Origin: Prorocentrum cordatum
Taxonomy: Eukaryota; Sar; Dinophyceae; Prorocentrales; Prorocentraceae
Direction of reading: 5' to 3'
Assembly (NCBI GenBank): GCA_963575745.1
Contig: CAUYUJ010004525.1
Coordinates: 380,291 to 444,290, forward strand
DNA: 64,000 bases
Shown: positions 42,034-52,740 of the stretch, one piece after another
Layout of the letters: each line of letters opens with the position of its first letter
Position numbering within the stretch: position 1 is the stretch's first letter
The notes under the pieces: generated by a model
The model's input: the letters and a program-made list of their open reading frames with translations, nothing else
What the model was told of the DNA's origin: nothing
Databases searched by the model: none
Translations under genes and position numbers: made by a program

Positions 42034-43453
42034 GGCGAGGGCCCGTTGTGGGCACGTACGCGGGCCCGGTGCAGCAGCTGGACGACCACGTCGCCTACCA
42101 GGGCCGCGAGGAGCAGGAGAAGGACCTCTCGCATAGGTACGGCAACTGGGTGAGCAAGCTGGAGCTCGCACTGCTGGCCGTCCACGAGGTGGAGGAGTCG
42201 GAGAAGGCGCGCTACCTGGGGCGCGGGAGGGGCTTCGACCTGAAGTGGGTGAAAGCGAAGGTCACGCCAGGCAGGGCACACATGAAGTGCCACAAGAGTG
42301 ACGCCATGTGCTATGCGCTCACGCTGATGCAGAGGTACCAGACGCTCGCGCGTGGCAGGCGCGATGAGGCTCAGAGAGGCCGGGTGAGCTGCAAGCTTAA
42401 GAGGATCGCCAAGGAGACGCTGGACCGGGGCATGGCTGACTTCTTCGGCAGCGCGCGCTTCATAGTCTGGCAGAAGATGATGGTCAAGGTCGAGACCCTC
42501 TCGGCGGCGCACCGACAGAAGTTGCTCGAGCTGACGGGCACGCTGGCGGCGGCAGGGCAAGCACGCGCGATGGGGGAAGCACGAAGGGCCTACAACAAGT
42601 GGGTGAAGGAGATGTGGAGCGACAAGATGGGGGTGCTGCACAAGCACGTGAAAGACGAGCCGACCATCATCAACGATATCTGCGCGGGCACTTCCACCAC
42701 GGCGGACCCTGCGGCGATCATGAATGACCGGGCGTCCAAATGGAGAGGGTTGTGGCAAGACCCGAAGGTGAGATTGGAGGACATCCAGGGGCAGCTGCAA
42801 AGGACCCTGGAGGTAGCGAAGGAGGAGGACTACCCTCCAGTGGAGCAGGAAGAGTTCGACAGGGCGCTGAACTCCATAAAGGGCAGGAAGGCGATGGGCG
42901 TGGACGTGCTGAGCTCGACGGAGGTGCAGAGGCTTCCGCACGAGGCGCGCGAGGAGCTGATGCAGCTGATGAAAGATACCGAGGCCCAGGGCGTCTGGCC
43001 TCGCCAGTGCATGGCGGTGGTGGCGGCATCGGTTCCGCAGCCTGCTGGGGGCGACAGGGCGCTGGGCATGATTGCCCTGATGCCCAAGATATGGAGCAAA
43101 GCTCGAGGCAGTATCGTGGACAACTGGACGGAGCAGCTCGGGGCTTCCTGGGACGGCGCCCTGCGCGGGTGCTCTGCGCTCAGGGCTGCGCTGTACCGCG
43201 CCCTGCTCGACGAGGTGGGCAGGGAGATGCAGCTGGCGTCGGCCACTCTCCTCCTCGACCTCCAGACCTTCTACGACACGATCAGCCTGGCGCTGCTCAT
43301 GGAGCTGGCGGTGCAGGTGAAGTACCCTGCTATCGTCGTGGCCATGGAGGTGGAGCTCTTCTTGGGCCCTCGCATCCTGAAGGACCAGCGCCACGGCATC
43401 AGCGAGCTGGTCTGGCCGACGCGCTCGGTGGTGGCGGGGTCGGCGAGGGGGGG

Positions 43454-46065
43454 TATCCCTGGCCAAGGTGTTCATCCACGGGGTGCTGGAAAAGGCCCAC
43501 CAGGTGGTCCCGCAGGCGTCCCTCTAGACATTCGTGGACGACACGACGGCCCGGTGCGAGGGATCTCGTCAGATGGTGAAGCAGGAGATGAAGCAGGTGG
43601 CGACCCAGTTCGTGGAGGGCTTCGTCGAGGAGCGAGGCCTGATCATCTCGAACAAGACCAAGCTGCTGGCGTCGGACACGCAGCTGGGCCAAGAGCTACA
43701 GGTGGAACTGGAGTCGCCTGCTCTGCCGCTGCAGTTGGCGCTGGACGCCACTGACCTGGGCGGCGACGCGGCAGCTGGGCGGAGGCGCTGCTGCAAGAAG
43801 CAGCGCAAGAGGCTGCTGGCGGCTGGCAGGCGCGCTAGCCGCATCACGAGAATGAGGAGGAGCGCGGCTCTCGCCAAGGAGGCGAAGGGGCTGTGGAGCA
43901 CGGGGGCTTCTCCACAGGCCACCTACGGCCACCAGCTCCAGGGCCTGGCGCCGTCGAGCGTCAGGAAGCTGAGGCAGCAGGCGGGCGCGGCAGTTGGAGG
44001 CAAAGCTGGCGGACGCTGCCTCACCACGGTCCCGGCGGCGGGGCTTGAGGAGGACCCAGCCATCAAGCTGCGCATCCAGTCGGTAGACTCGTGGCTGGAG
44101 CTCGGGGAGACGGCACCCGAGGTCCATGCGAGGATCCATAGAGTCTGGCCTGCCATCCGCGGCGCGCTCCTAAGCGCCGGTGCAGCCCGGCGCTGGCGGC
44201 GCGTGCGTGGACCTGTCGGCGCGCTCGTGGCAACGCTCATGGACGTGGGCTGGGATCCGCGCACTGCTGGCACGTGGAGCAGGCCAGAGGTGGACGGCAC
44301 GATCACGGAGTGGCACCTGGTGGAGTCGAGCTCGGAGGCCTTTGGGAGCTTCATCGATCGGCAGCCCATCCTGCACGACCTCCGCGAGGACATCATGCGC
44401 CAGCTGTGGAAGCAGGCGGCGGCCCACGAGGACGGCGGCAACTTGGGGAGCAGCGCGGACATGCTGCATGCGAGGCGCGAGCTCGACCGATATGCTCGAA
44501 GAGGCATGTGGGCGGAGTGGAGTCGCACGATGGCGGTGAGAAGTGGCGGGCAGTGGAGCCGCGCCAGGAAGCGAGGGTGCGGCTATGCCGTCAGCGCCAC
44601 CTGCCCGAGATGCGGGCTGGAGCCAGAGACGCTGACCCACAGGATCTGGAAGTGCACGGAGAACATCAGCGAGGGCAGTGAGTTCGCCAAGTCGGAGCAC
44701 CTGGTGGCGAGGGCGCTGGCCAGTGTAGAGAGTGAGCCCTCGGTCTGGCTGCGAGGCCTAGTGCCAAACCACCTCACCACCCCCAGGTTCGATGAAGAGC
44801 GATTGGCTCAGGAAACCTTGTTTTTTGGGGTAAGTGAGCTGGGTGACTATCGGAGGGACGGGGTTTTGACGCTGTTTGGGGACGGGTCGGGAGGGAAGCA
44901 CTCGGACGATCAGCGTCGCCGTAGGTGTGGAGCTGCTGTCGCTGCCCTGGCCTTGCGTGAAGATAGCTGGTGCCTGGGGGCGATGATAGCCGCGCCGCTC
45001 CCTGGCTGCCGACAGTCTGTGCCCCGATCGGAGACGCTGGCCCTGGCGATGACCCTTGAGCAGACTACGGGATCGGTGCACTTCCTGACGGACCATCAGG
45101 GTCTTTTAAAAGCCTGGCCCCGGAGAAGGCGCAAGGCCACCAGGGGGCCCAACGAGGATCTCTGGGCGAGCATTCGCGCGGCGGCCGAAGGCCGCGAGGT
45201 CTCTCTGGGATGGGTCCCCTCTCACGCTGAAGAGGAGGACGCGGGCCGTCTGGCCACAGACAGGGACCTCCTCCTGGCTGTGGGCAATGCCACGGCCGAC
45301 CATGGGGCGGGGGAGGCGGCGGAGCGGGCTTGGGAGGGATTCGTCATGCATGCTGCTCCCCACGCTGACTGTTGGGATTATGTTGCCGCTCTTGTCAGAC
45401 GTCGAGCGTCCAAGGCCTTACAACTTGCCCTGGACTGCGACACGACCCGGGCCGAGCGCGAAGATATCGCGCCTCGTGGGGCCCGCGAGAGCGGCGTGAA
45501 GATAACTCTCCGCGAAACGGGCCACCAGATGGCCCAGGACGGCGCTAAATGGAGATGCGAGGTGTGCAACCAGCGAGTGCATGCCTCGAGCCTGCTGGAG
45601 TTCTGCAGCACTGCGTGCGTACCTCCGCCAGCCCCGCCTGTCCCACCCCCTCCCGTCCTGAACAGGGCCCCCAGGGCTGTGGGCGAGTGTGTTTTGAGGG
45701 GCTTGGGCGGGAGGGAGCTGCACAGCACTCACAGACTTGGAGAGTGGCCCAAGTATTGCATGGTGTTCTGCCACGAATGCGGTAGGTATGCGACGGAAGA
45801 TTTCAGACATCTCGAGGCCAGATGCCTTGGGAGATCACGGAAAGGAGCCGAGAATTTAGCTCGCATCAGGCGAGACCAGTACCCACGCCGCGAGGGCCCT
45901 CCTAAATCGGTCCTCGAGGCGTTGCATGCGCGCGTTTGTGCTGAAGAGGTGGCCAAAGCGACTGTGGCGGGGGACCCTGGGGCCCGAGGACCTGCCCCAT
46001 CGGCTGTGGCTGCGTCGAGAGCTCAGGACGGTGCTCCCACGGTGATTCCTGGCGACTCCTCCTAG
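43454..46065 (+). pseudogene. LINE 2 RT motif C, RNase H and C-terminal zinc fingers
   Basis: After the G-run the frame GVSLAKVFIHGVLEKAHQVV continues to a TAG (43525-43527) placed two codons before the catalytic TFVDDTTA. From there it is open to the stop at 46063-46065. Motif D is SNKTKLLASDT. RNase H has all four acidic positions: FGDGSGG, RSETLALAM, LTDHQGLLKAW and GNATADHGAGEA. The zinc-binding candidates WRCEVCNQRVHAS and CHECGRYATEDFRHLEARCL follow in the C-terminus. A C-x2-C (ATCPRCGLEPETLTHR) precedes RNase H. Only the TAG and the two frameshifts separate this copy from an intact ORF2. Confidence 0.85.
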
Positions 46066-46186
46066 CCTGTGGCAAGGCCCCTCGACCCAGAGGACGAGGC
46101 AGCCGAGTGGCTTTTCGGCGGCGCGGACGAGGACGATCCGTGCCCGCCAGATTTGGCGTGAGATGCGCCTGAGGATTCCTTGCGTG

Positions 46187-46224
46187 CCAGCGTGCTCCGG
46201 CAGAGCGTTTCCGGAGCACGCTGG
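46187..46224. repeat. 38-bp palindrome P2, copy 3, in the LINE 2 3' UTR
   Basis: CCAGCGTGCTCCGG, loop CAGAGCGTTT, CCGGAGCACGCTGG. The third stem base pair is G-C here and A-T in copies 1 and 2, with both sides changed together. Confidence 0.9.
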
Positions 46225-46347
46225 ATGAATCTGATAACGGCTCTCTCGGCACCAGGGTCTTGGTGTGGGTTTCGACTTTCCCCTTGGTGCTGCGATGCCG
46301 AGCTGTGAGCTGTGCCGCGTGGACGGCCACACTGCGTAATCCTTACA

Positions 46348-46442
46348 GCGTAATCCTCCTCCTCCTCCTCCTCCTCCTCCTCCTCCTCCTCCACCACCTC
46401 CACCTCCTCCCTCCTCCTCCTCCTCCTCCTCCTCCTCCTCCT
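46348..46442 (+). repeat. TCC microsatellite at the 3' border of LINE copy 2
   Basis: TCC/CTC repeat directly after GCGTAATCC. Confidence 0.9.
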
Positions 46443-46700
46443 GCCACTGCTCGCCGGCGCTCCGTGAAGGCGGCCCGCATGCCCCTCTGGGATGGGTGGC
46501 CGGCGATGCCGCCGCCGCCCGCGGCCTCGCGGGCGCCCGCCGCCCGCGGGCTGCCCGGCGCGGGCCGCAGGCCCCGGCCGAAGGCCTCGGTGAGGCTCGC
46601 GTCGTGGGCCCGCTGCTGCTCGCGGTGGTCGCGGAGCTGCTCGTCCCGGGCCTCGAGCTTCGCGTCGCCGTGGAGGCGCTTCTCCTCGAGAGCGGCGCCG
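46443..46700 (-). CDS. possible coiled-coil exon
   Basis: The minus frame LGAALEEKRLHGDAKLEARD, EQLRDHREQQRAHDASLTEA, FGRGL shows a heptad-like charged helix. It then becomes Gly/Ala-rich and ends in repeats. A poly-Glu GAG tract lies upstream (46735-46850). No supported splice sites were found and no family is recognised. It might be the end of a larger gene. Confidence 0.35.
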
Positions 46701-46960
46701 AGCACGGCTTATCCTCCCTTTCTCCAGTTCCCTCCTCCACCTCCTCCTTTTCCTCTTCCTGCCGCTCCTCCTCCTCCTTTTCCTCTTCCTCCTCCTCCTC
46801 CTCCTCCTCCTCCTCCTCTTCCTCCCCCTCCTCCTCCTGGAGCAAACAGTTCCCGGGCCTCAGCGCGAGGATGGCACGCGCCCTCGCGCCGAGACCTGCG
46901 CGGGCCGCCGGCGCGGCACTCTGCTTTCGGGATGGGGGGCGCTCGCGCGTGGCCTTACGC
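46701..46960. repeat. CTC microsatellite and GC-rich spacer
   Basis: TCC/CTC/TTCCTC tract at 46730-46850; the remainder is GC-rich without a gene. Confidence 0.8.
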
Positions 46961-47122
46961 TGAAGTCGGGCGTATCCCCCTACAAGGGGGCTTTCGACGA
47001 AAAATCAAAAATATGTAAAAAGATACCCCAGAGTGGCCAACAAATTCTCAGAATATCGTCCTCTGTCTATTGTTTTGACTATTTTGGGGCACTCCTCCTG
47101 TAGAGGGACGTGCCCGACATAA
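46961..47122. mobile_element. M1 MITE-like element, copy c
   Basis: Left TGAAGTCGGGCGTATCCCCC then TACAAGGGGGCTTTCGACGA; right, reverse complemented, GTTATGTCGGGCACGTCCCT then CTACAGGAGGA. Flanks CCTTACGC (46953-46960) and CCCTACGC (47123-47130) form an 8-bp direct repeat with one mismatch. Its length, 162, equals copy a within a few bases. Confidence 0.8.
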
Positions 47123-47351
47123 CCCTACGCGGGGAGCTTGCGCGCCAATGTCGGCGCGTCGTGGCGGCGGCCCCGGCGACACGCCATGCCCCGCAAGCTG
47201 GTGGCGTGTTGCTCCGCTCCGCGAGGCGTGAGGCCGGGAAGAGCTCGGGGCATGAGCGCTTCGGTGTGGGGGCGTGGAGAACGCGTCGCGCCGAACCGTG
47301 GTGGGCCAAGACCGCCAGAACGACACACCAACCAAACGCTCCCGACCGTGA
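47123..47351. other. unassigned spacer between elements M1c and M2b
   Basis: GC-rich, no gene recognised. Confidence 0.4.
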
Positions 47352-47470
47352 ACGGAAACATTCGGGGTCCGCGCGGATGTTTTGCATCGACGCTGGAACC
47401 CCACGGCGCGCGCCAGGGCGCCGATCCAAGATATCAGCGCGGACCTTCGAACGTTTATGCTTGTGCCAAA
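47352..47470. mobile_element. M2 long-hairpin element, copy b (short form)
   Basis: Left arm GTCCGCGCGGATGTTTTGCA and TCGACGCTGG; right arm CGCCGATCCAAGATATCAGC and GCGGACC. The loop GGCGCGCGCCAGGG resembles the loop of copy a. The arms are more diverged than in copy a. Confidence 0.65.
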
Positions 47471-47624
47471 TTTTGCTATGCGATCTCCCAGTTGCGCAAC
47501 TTCTCTGAGTGAGTCCACGCCTTCAGGAGCGAAGAGGAGGCGACCACCACCGCTTGGCTGAGGGAGCCCCAAAAGCCGACCCCAGCCCACTGGCAGTGAT
47601 GACCTACGCGCGGCGCACGATTTC

Positions 47625-48350
47625 GAGTGCCGCGCGCAGGTCATACGCTGGGGAATCGGGAGAGGCATTGGGGGAGCGCCAGGAGCGGTTCCCTGAACCC
47701 AGCGGTTGTGGTAATCTCTTCTTCGCCAGTGATGCCTTCGGGTTTGTCCTCGCGTCGATGGCCTGCTGGCCGTAGGTCGCCGCAAGGGGATCATCCTCCT
47801 GCGGGAGGTCCTCGTCTTTGAAGATCTGGGTCGCACCTCCAACAGTGTACCGTTTGAGTCTGTACGCAGACCTCCCTGGCGACCACGGGCTCCCACCACC
47901 GCCTCCGCCTGTGTTCGTAGACACCGACTCAAGCCCAGGACTGCGCTGCGCATCCTGGAACGTCGGCTTGCCGGAGATCTCCTTGGCGGGGCTCCCGAGC
48001 TGCAGCGCCTCCTGCCGGGAGGCCTGCACCTGCAGCGTCTGCTGCCGGGCCACCTGGGACTGCCGGGAGGCCTCGATGGTGGCACGCCCGCGCGACGGCC
48101 TCGCGCTGTCCTCGTCGCCGGTCTGCAGCCTCTTGATGCCTGGCGAGCCGGCGCCCACCTGGACCTGCACCGCCTCGCTGCGGCGGCGGTCGGGGCTCTT
48201 GTTGTAGTGCCAGTTGGCCGCCCGGTCCCGCGGCTGCCGCTCCTCTGCGGCGGCCCCGGGGCCGTCGTGGCCCGGCGTCGCGTGAGACCAGGCCTGTCCG
48301 GGGCCCGGCGCCCCAGGCTCTCCCTTCAGGGAGCTCGTCAGAGCCTTTGT
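47625..48350 (-). CDS. hydrophilic protein exon, unknown function
   Basis: An open minus frame of more than 700 bases with balanced charged/polar content: NWHYNKSPDRRRSEAVQVQV, RATIEASRQSQVARQQTLQV (Gln/Arg-rich, helical), LGSPAKEISGKPTFQDAQRS, GGATQIFKDEDLPQEDDPLA, ATYGQQAIDARTNPKASLAK. A neighbouring frame upstream gives KDGDLVALHNRHCAGPPEDE, which looks coding too, so an exon boundary or frameshift lies near 48340. Probably disordered; no family recognised. Confidence 0.45.
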
Positions 48351-48488
48351 CAGCTTCGTCTTCGGGGGGCCCGGCGCAGTGCCTGTTGTGGAGCGCGACA
48401 AGGTCCCCGTCCTTCAGGACGGAGCCAGGACGAGGGCAAATTCGGGTGAAGGTAGAGCGAGAATCTACGAGATCCGGCGGCTCTGGAG

Positions 48489-48592
48489 CATGTATCGGGC
48501 TCGCGGCCTTCTCATAGCGTTCCGGAACGCCGTGGAAGAGCGTTCGGGAACGCTCTGGAACGGCTTTTTATTCTCGTCCTGGCCCCGTCCGA
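48489..48592 (-). repeat. palindromic dispersed element P1, copy b
   Basis: Reverse complement shares ATCGGACGGGGCCAGGACGA, CCGTTCCAGAGCGTTCC and GAGAAGGCCGCGAGCCCGA with 20092-20180. It contains an additional GGCGTTCC unit, so two palindromes (GCGTTCCGGAACGC and GAGCGTTCGGGAACGCTC) stand in tandem. Confidence 0.65.
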
Positions 48593-49052
48593 TCCTCGCA
48601 GAGACGAACGCCGGCGAGCCCCTCTGGGGCTTGACCGGGCGGGCCGAGAAGGCCATGGCCGCGGCGGCCTCGCGCGCCTCCTGCGGCCCCCTCTGCGGGT
48701 CGGGCGGGCGCTGGCCCGCGAGCGGCCCCGGGGCCGAGGAGCAGGGCGCGCCGGCGCCAGGCGCCCTGGGCCGGGGGAGCTGGAGCCGAAGGGGGTGGGC
48801 AGGGGGAGAGGGCACAGACAAAGGGGGCAGGGGGGATGGGAGATGGAGCCGAAGGGGGTGGGCAGGGGGGATGGGCAGGGGGGATGGGAGATGGAGCCGA
48901 AGGGGATGGGCAGGGGGGGGAGGGAACAGGCAACTGGATGGCTGGGCGCTGGACGCAGGCGTGGCACCAAAAAACTCTCTCTGCTGACTGATCTCCTCTC
49001 TCACGCCGCTCCGCCTGCCATATCATATGCAAAAGTTGGTTTCGAGGTGTAT
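48593..49052. other. GC-rich sequence with a ~40-bp tandem repeat
   Basis: 48783-48930 holds about four units of GGAGCCGAAGGGGGTGGGCA with GGGGGATGGGAGAT. No recognised gene. Confidence 0.5.
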
Positions 49053-49121
49053 GTCTTTTTCTCTCTCTCTCTCTCTCTTTCTTTTTCCCCCCTCTCTCTC
49101 TGACTCTCGTCCTGTCTCTCT

Positions 49122-49152
<31 letters not shown>

Positions 49153-49268
49153 GCAGTTTCTCTCTCTCTCTCTCTCTTCTGTTTGTTGCGCTCTCTCTCT
49201 CTCTCTTTCTCTCTCTCACTGCTCTCTCTTTCTCTCTATGTCTCTGTCTCTGTCTCTGTCTCTGTCTG

Positions 49269-49307
<39 letters not shown>

Positions 49308-49315
49308 TTCCCTGT
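49053..49315. repeat. TC microsatellite
   Basis: CT dinucleotide repeats with TCTGTC hexamer variants. Confidence 0.95.
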
Positions 49316-49335
49316 AAAGGACGAATGTGTTTCCT

Positions 49336-50820
49336 AACCATCCTGTGGTGTTGGGCCCTCGTTTTGAAGAGACAACGCCCCTCCTCCTCCTCCTCCTCCT
49401 CCTCCTCGAGGTCCTCCTCCCCCTCTCCCTCCTCCCATCCGTGCCCCAGCCATCCGCGTGCATCTGTTTCGGCCCAAAGCTCACACGTTTCGTGGCCCTG
49501 TAGGGAGCTCCACCGAAGGCCTACATGCCAAAGTTCGCATGCGCCCGCCGCACCCATGTCGGCACACTTCTCACACGTTTCGCAACCCCGCGAGGAGTTC
49601 CACCGAAAGCCGCAGTGGCTGCGATCGCAGGCGCCCGGCGCACCCACCTCGGCACACCTCTCACACGCTTCGTGGCCCAATTGGGAGCTCCACCGAACGC
49701 CCGTTCGGATACGCCCGCCGCACCCACTTCGGCACGCCCCTCACACTTTTCGCGGCCCCACTGGGAGGAAGCTCCACCGAACGCCCCAGCGGCTGCGGTC
49801 GCGTGCGCACGGCGCACCCACCTCCGCACGCCCCTCACACCGTTCGTGGCCCCGCAGGGAGCTCCACCGAAGGCCCCAGTGGCTGCGTTCGCACGCGCCC
49901 GCCGCACCCATCTCGGCACGCCCCTCGCACAGCTCGTGGCTCCATAGGGAGCTCCACCGAACGCAGCAGAGCGCAGCAGTGACTGCGTTCGCATGCGCCC
50001 GCCGCACCGATTTCGACACACACACACACACACCTCACACGCGTTGTTGCCCCATAGGGATCTCCACCGAAGGCCCGAATAGCTCCGTTCGCATGCACCC
50101 GCCGCACCAATTCTGGCACGCCCTTCACACAGTTCGTGGCCCTACAGGGAGCTCCACCGAAGGCCCCAGTGGCTGCGTTCGCATGCGTCCGCAGCGCCCA
50201 TTTCGGCACAACCCTCACACGCTTAGTGCGCCATTGGGAGCTCCACAGAAGGCGCCAGTAGCTGCGTTAGCATGCGCTCGCCGCACCCACTTCGGCTCAC
50301 CCCTCACACGCTTCGTGGCCCCGTAGGGAGCGAAGGCCCATGTGGCTGTATTCCCACGTGCCCCCCGTACGTTTCGTGGCCCCATGGGGAGCTCCAACGA
50401 AAGCCCCAGTGGCAGTGTTCGCACGCATCCGCCCCACTCATTTTCGGCTCACCCCTCAAATGCTTCGTGGCCCCATGTGGAGCTCCACCGAAGGCTCCAG
50501 AGGCGGTGTTCGCATTCGTCCGCTCCGCCCATTTCGGCACATCCCTCACACGCTCCGCGGCTCCATAGGGATCTCCACCGAAGGCTCCAGTGGCGGTGGT
50601 CGCATGCGTCCGCCCGACCAATTTCGGCACACCCCTCACACACTTCTTGGCCCCATCGGGAACACCACCAAAGACCCCAGTGGCTGCGTTTGCATGTGCC
50701 CGCTGCGCCAATTTCGGCACACCTCTCACACGCTTCACGACCCAATAGGGAGCTCCACCGAAGGCGATACTCAAAACTGCGTTACTAACAAATGCAGGTG
50801 TTTGAATCCTTTGCCAGGCG
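49336..50820 (+). mobile_element. structured satellite-bearing element S, copy 3
   Basis: Begins AACCATCCTGTGGTGTTGGG then CCCTCGTTTTGAAGAGAC, then a TCC tract (49380-49435), then about 15 units of ~85-95 bases with marker CGTTTCGTGGCCC-TAGGGAG, CTCCACCGAAGGC, CGCATGCGCCCGC and a unit-specific insertion TTCGGCACGCCCCTCACAC absent from copy 2. It ends ACTAACAAATGCAGG...AATCCTTTGCCAGGCG (50820). Confidence 0.8.
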
Positions 50821-51660
50821 AATCCCGCCAGTCCTCTGGGCGTAGGTGGTTTAACGAACGTTGTCCTCTTTCTGCCAAAACCCCTCCTTCCCCTGCGAAG
50901 GGGTGGATTTTATACTGTTCCCAACTGATATACACCCCCTCCCCCAGGCGACCGGCAGCCAACCAGGAACGATGCAGACCCTGTGCTCACCCCCCCACAA
51001 CCATCCTTGCCAAAAACAATACAAAACACACTTTGCCTCCAAATTCGGAGCATGCGCAACCAACCCGATGCGCACCCCCAACATCAGTCAAAAACAATCA
51101 AATATACACTGTTGGGCAAAGTCTTGGATCATGTTCGTGAGGCCCGCGAGCACTTGTTGACAGGGACGGCGGGGGTGTCAGCATATTGCCTGTTGCGCGC
51201 AGGGCCACCATCGCTGCCAAAAAACAATACAAAAGCACCTCGCGGCTAAATCTAGATCGTGCGCGGCAACCCCGCGATCACTGTCAACTGGCTTTTGACA
51301 GGGACGGCGGGGGCGGTGGCGTATGGCCTGCTGGGCGCAGGCCCACCAGTGGTTTTCGACAAGGATGTTAGGGGCCCGATGTTTCCCGATGTGTGCTGTC
51401 CCGTGCGCAGGAGCACCTGACACACTCTGCACGTGCCCCGAACGTGGCGCACCTGGCCCGGCTGGAGTATGCGGCACACCTGGCGCACGTGGAGCACGTG
51501 GCGCATCTGGCGCACCAGGCGTGCCTGTCACGCTCGGGCCCAGGGGTGCCTGGCGCGCGTGGCGCGCCTGGCGCGCGTGGCGCACCTCGCCCCAGCGTCG
51601 CGCACATGGGGTCGGTGTCGGTTCCCAGTAGCTGCCCGTCCAAAGACGACCGCTGAACAT
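50821..51660. repeat. short duplications and a 9-bp-like repeat
   Basis: CAGGGACGGCGGGGG-followed blocks at 51162 and 51299, and GCCAAAAACAATACAAAA at 51009 and 51218, indicate local duplication. 51430-51600 is made of GTGGCGCACCTGGCGCAC-type units. No gene recognised. Confidence 0.6.
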
Positions 51661-51887
51661 GCTGAGGCTCGGGTGTTACTTATGTCTTGGGAGGGCGGGT
51701 GGGAGTGAGCTAGGCGGCTTGCTATCCAGGAGGGTGCCTTGACCCCTCTCCCTACGCCTCTCCTGGGCCTGGGGGGGGGACGGGGCAGTTAGGGAGTCCA
51801 AGATGGCCCAAGATTGCTCCAAGAGGGCCTGGGGAGCCCAGGATGGCCTACAAAATGGCTGAAGAAAACTCACATGGTTCAAGATAG

Positions 51888-51889
<2 letters not shown>
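51661..51889. other. unassigned with a few 11-12-bp repeat units
   Basis: 51795-51850 carries CAAGATGGCCCAAGATTGCT-like units; otherwise no feature recognised. Confidence 0.4.
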
Positions 51890-51958
<69 letters not shown>

Positions 51959-52182
51959 CACTCAGACACAGACACAGACACAGACACAGACACAGACACA
52001 GGCACAGGCACAGACACAGACACAGACACAGACACAGACACAGGCACAGGCACAGACACAGACACAGACACAGACACAGACACAGACACAGACACAGAAC
52101 CAGACACAGACACAGACACAGACACAGACACAGACGCAGACACAGACACAGACACACACACACACACACACACACACACATC
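51890..52182. repeat. CA and CAGACA microsatellite
   Basis: AC repeats (51892-51958), ACAGAC hexamer repeats with GGCACA variants (51960-52155), AC repeats again (52156-52180), arranged symmetrically. Confidence 0.95.
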
Positions 52183-52189
52183 CAAGAGG

Positions 52190-52740
52190 CCACAAGACGG
52201 TCCCAAGACGGTTTCAAGTGCCCTCTGAGCCCTCCAAGGACCCCCCCAACAGGCCAACATCCTTCAAACACCTGGAGAAAATCAGTGTGTGGTGCCTTCT
52301 CGCCTTTTCGCTTCCGATGGGCTCGTGAGGTCCCAAGATGGCCCTAATGCGGCCCAAGAGAGCCCCAAGAGAGGCCCAAGAGGGCCCAAGAGGGCCCCAC
52401 GAGCACCCAAGACCGCTCCAAGAGCGCTCCCAGAGGGCCCCCAAGACTACCTTTTTGAGCCTCCGATGGGGGGAGGGCTGAATTTCCCTCCTCCCCTCCC
52501 CCCTCCCTTCCCTTTTTGAGCCACGGGGCCTAAGAGGCCTCCCAGACCCGTCCAAGGAGCCCCAAGAGGGTCCGAAGACATTGAAAATAAGCCCCAAGAG
52601 AGCCCCAAGAGTGGCCCAAGAGGCCCCCCTCGCCCCCCACAGGGGGCCCTCGGAGAGCCCCCGAAGCTCAGGGTAGTCTCCGCCAGCCTCTAGCCGAACA
52701 AGGCTCACGATAGCCTCCGAGAGGCCTCAAGAAAGCCTCC
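52190..52740. repeat. GGCCCAAGAGG 11-12-bp degenerate repeat
   Basis: Two blocks of the dispersed family around a short G/C-rich spacer (52460-52520). Confidence 0.7.

Larger units (their letters stand above)
41762..43453 (+). pseudogene. LINE 2 reverse transcriptase, N-terminal and palm region
   Basis: Begins MKLYEEDEVCHEPKAPFQVP. A palindrome insertion (41960-42033) is read through in frame. Then come GRAHMKCHKSDAMC, the conserved GRKAMGVDVLSSTEVQRLP, PQPAGGDRALGMIALMPKIW (RT motif 1-like), ATLLLDLQTFYDTI (motif A) and PTRSVVAGSARG (motif B), broken by the seven-G run. Aligns with LINE copy 1 throughout except for the inserted segment. Confidence 0.85.
40756..46347 (+). mobile_element. LINE copy 2, 5' truncated, inserted in a CTC microsatellite
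   Basis: Order: endonuclease, RT, RNase H, C-terminal zinc fingers, about 280 bases of 3' UTR, then GCGTAATCCTTACAGCGTAA and TCC repeats. ORF1 is missing compared with LINE copy 1. Same-strand CTC/TCC repeats border both sides. The reading frame is broken at two homopolymers (C7 at 41755-41761 and G7 at 43448-43454) and by a TAG at 43525-43527. These could be mutations, or sequencing errors in the case of the homopolymers. Confidence 0.85.

Noticed and set aside
50800-50815. tRNA B-box-like GTGTTTGAATCC at the 3' end of element S copy 3
   Set aside because: The other two copies have GGGTCC there, so the box is not conserved; no tRNA fold found.
28000-50820. CRISPR array (regular repeats with spacers) in the S arrays
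   Set aside because: Units are contiguous and diverged without unique spacers, and the setting is eukaryotic.
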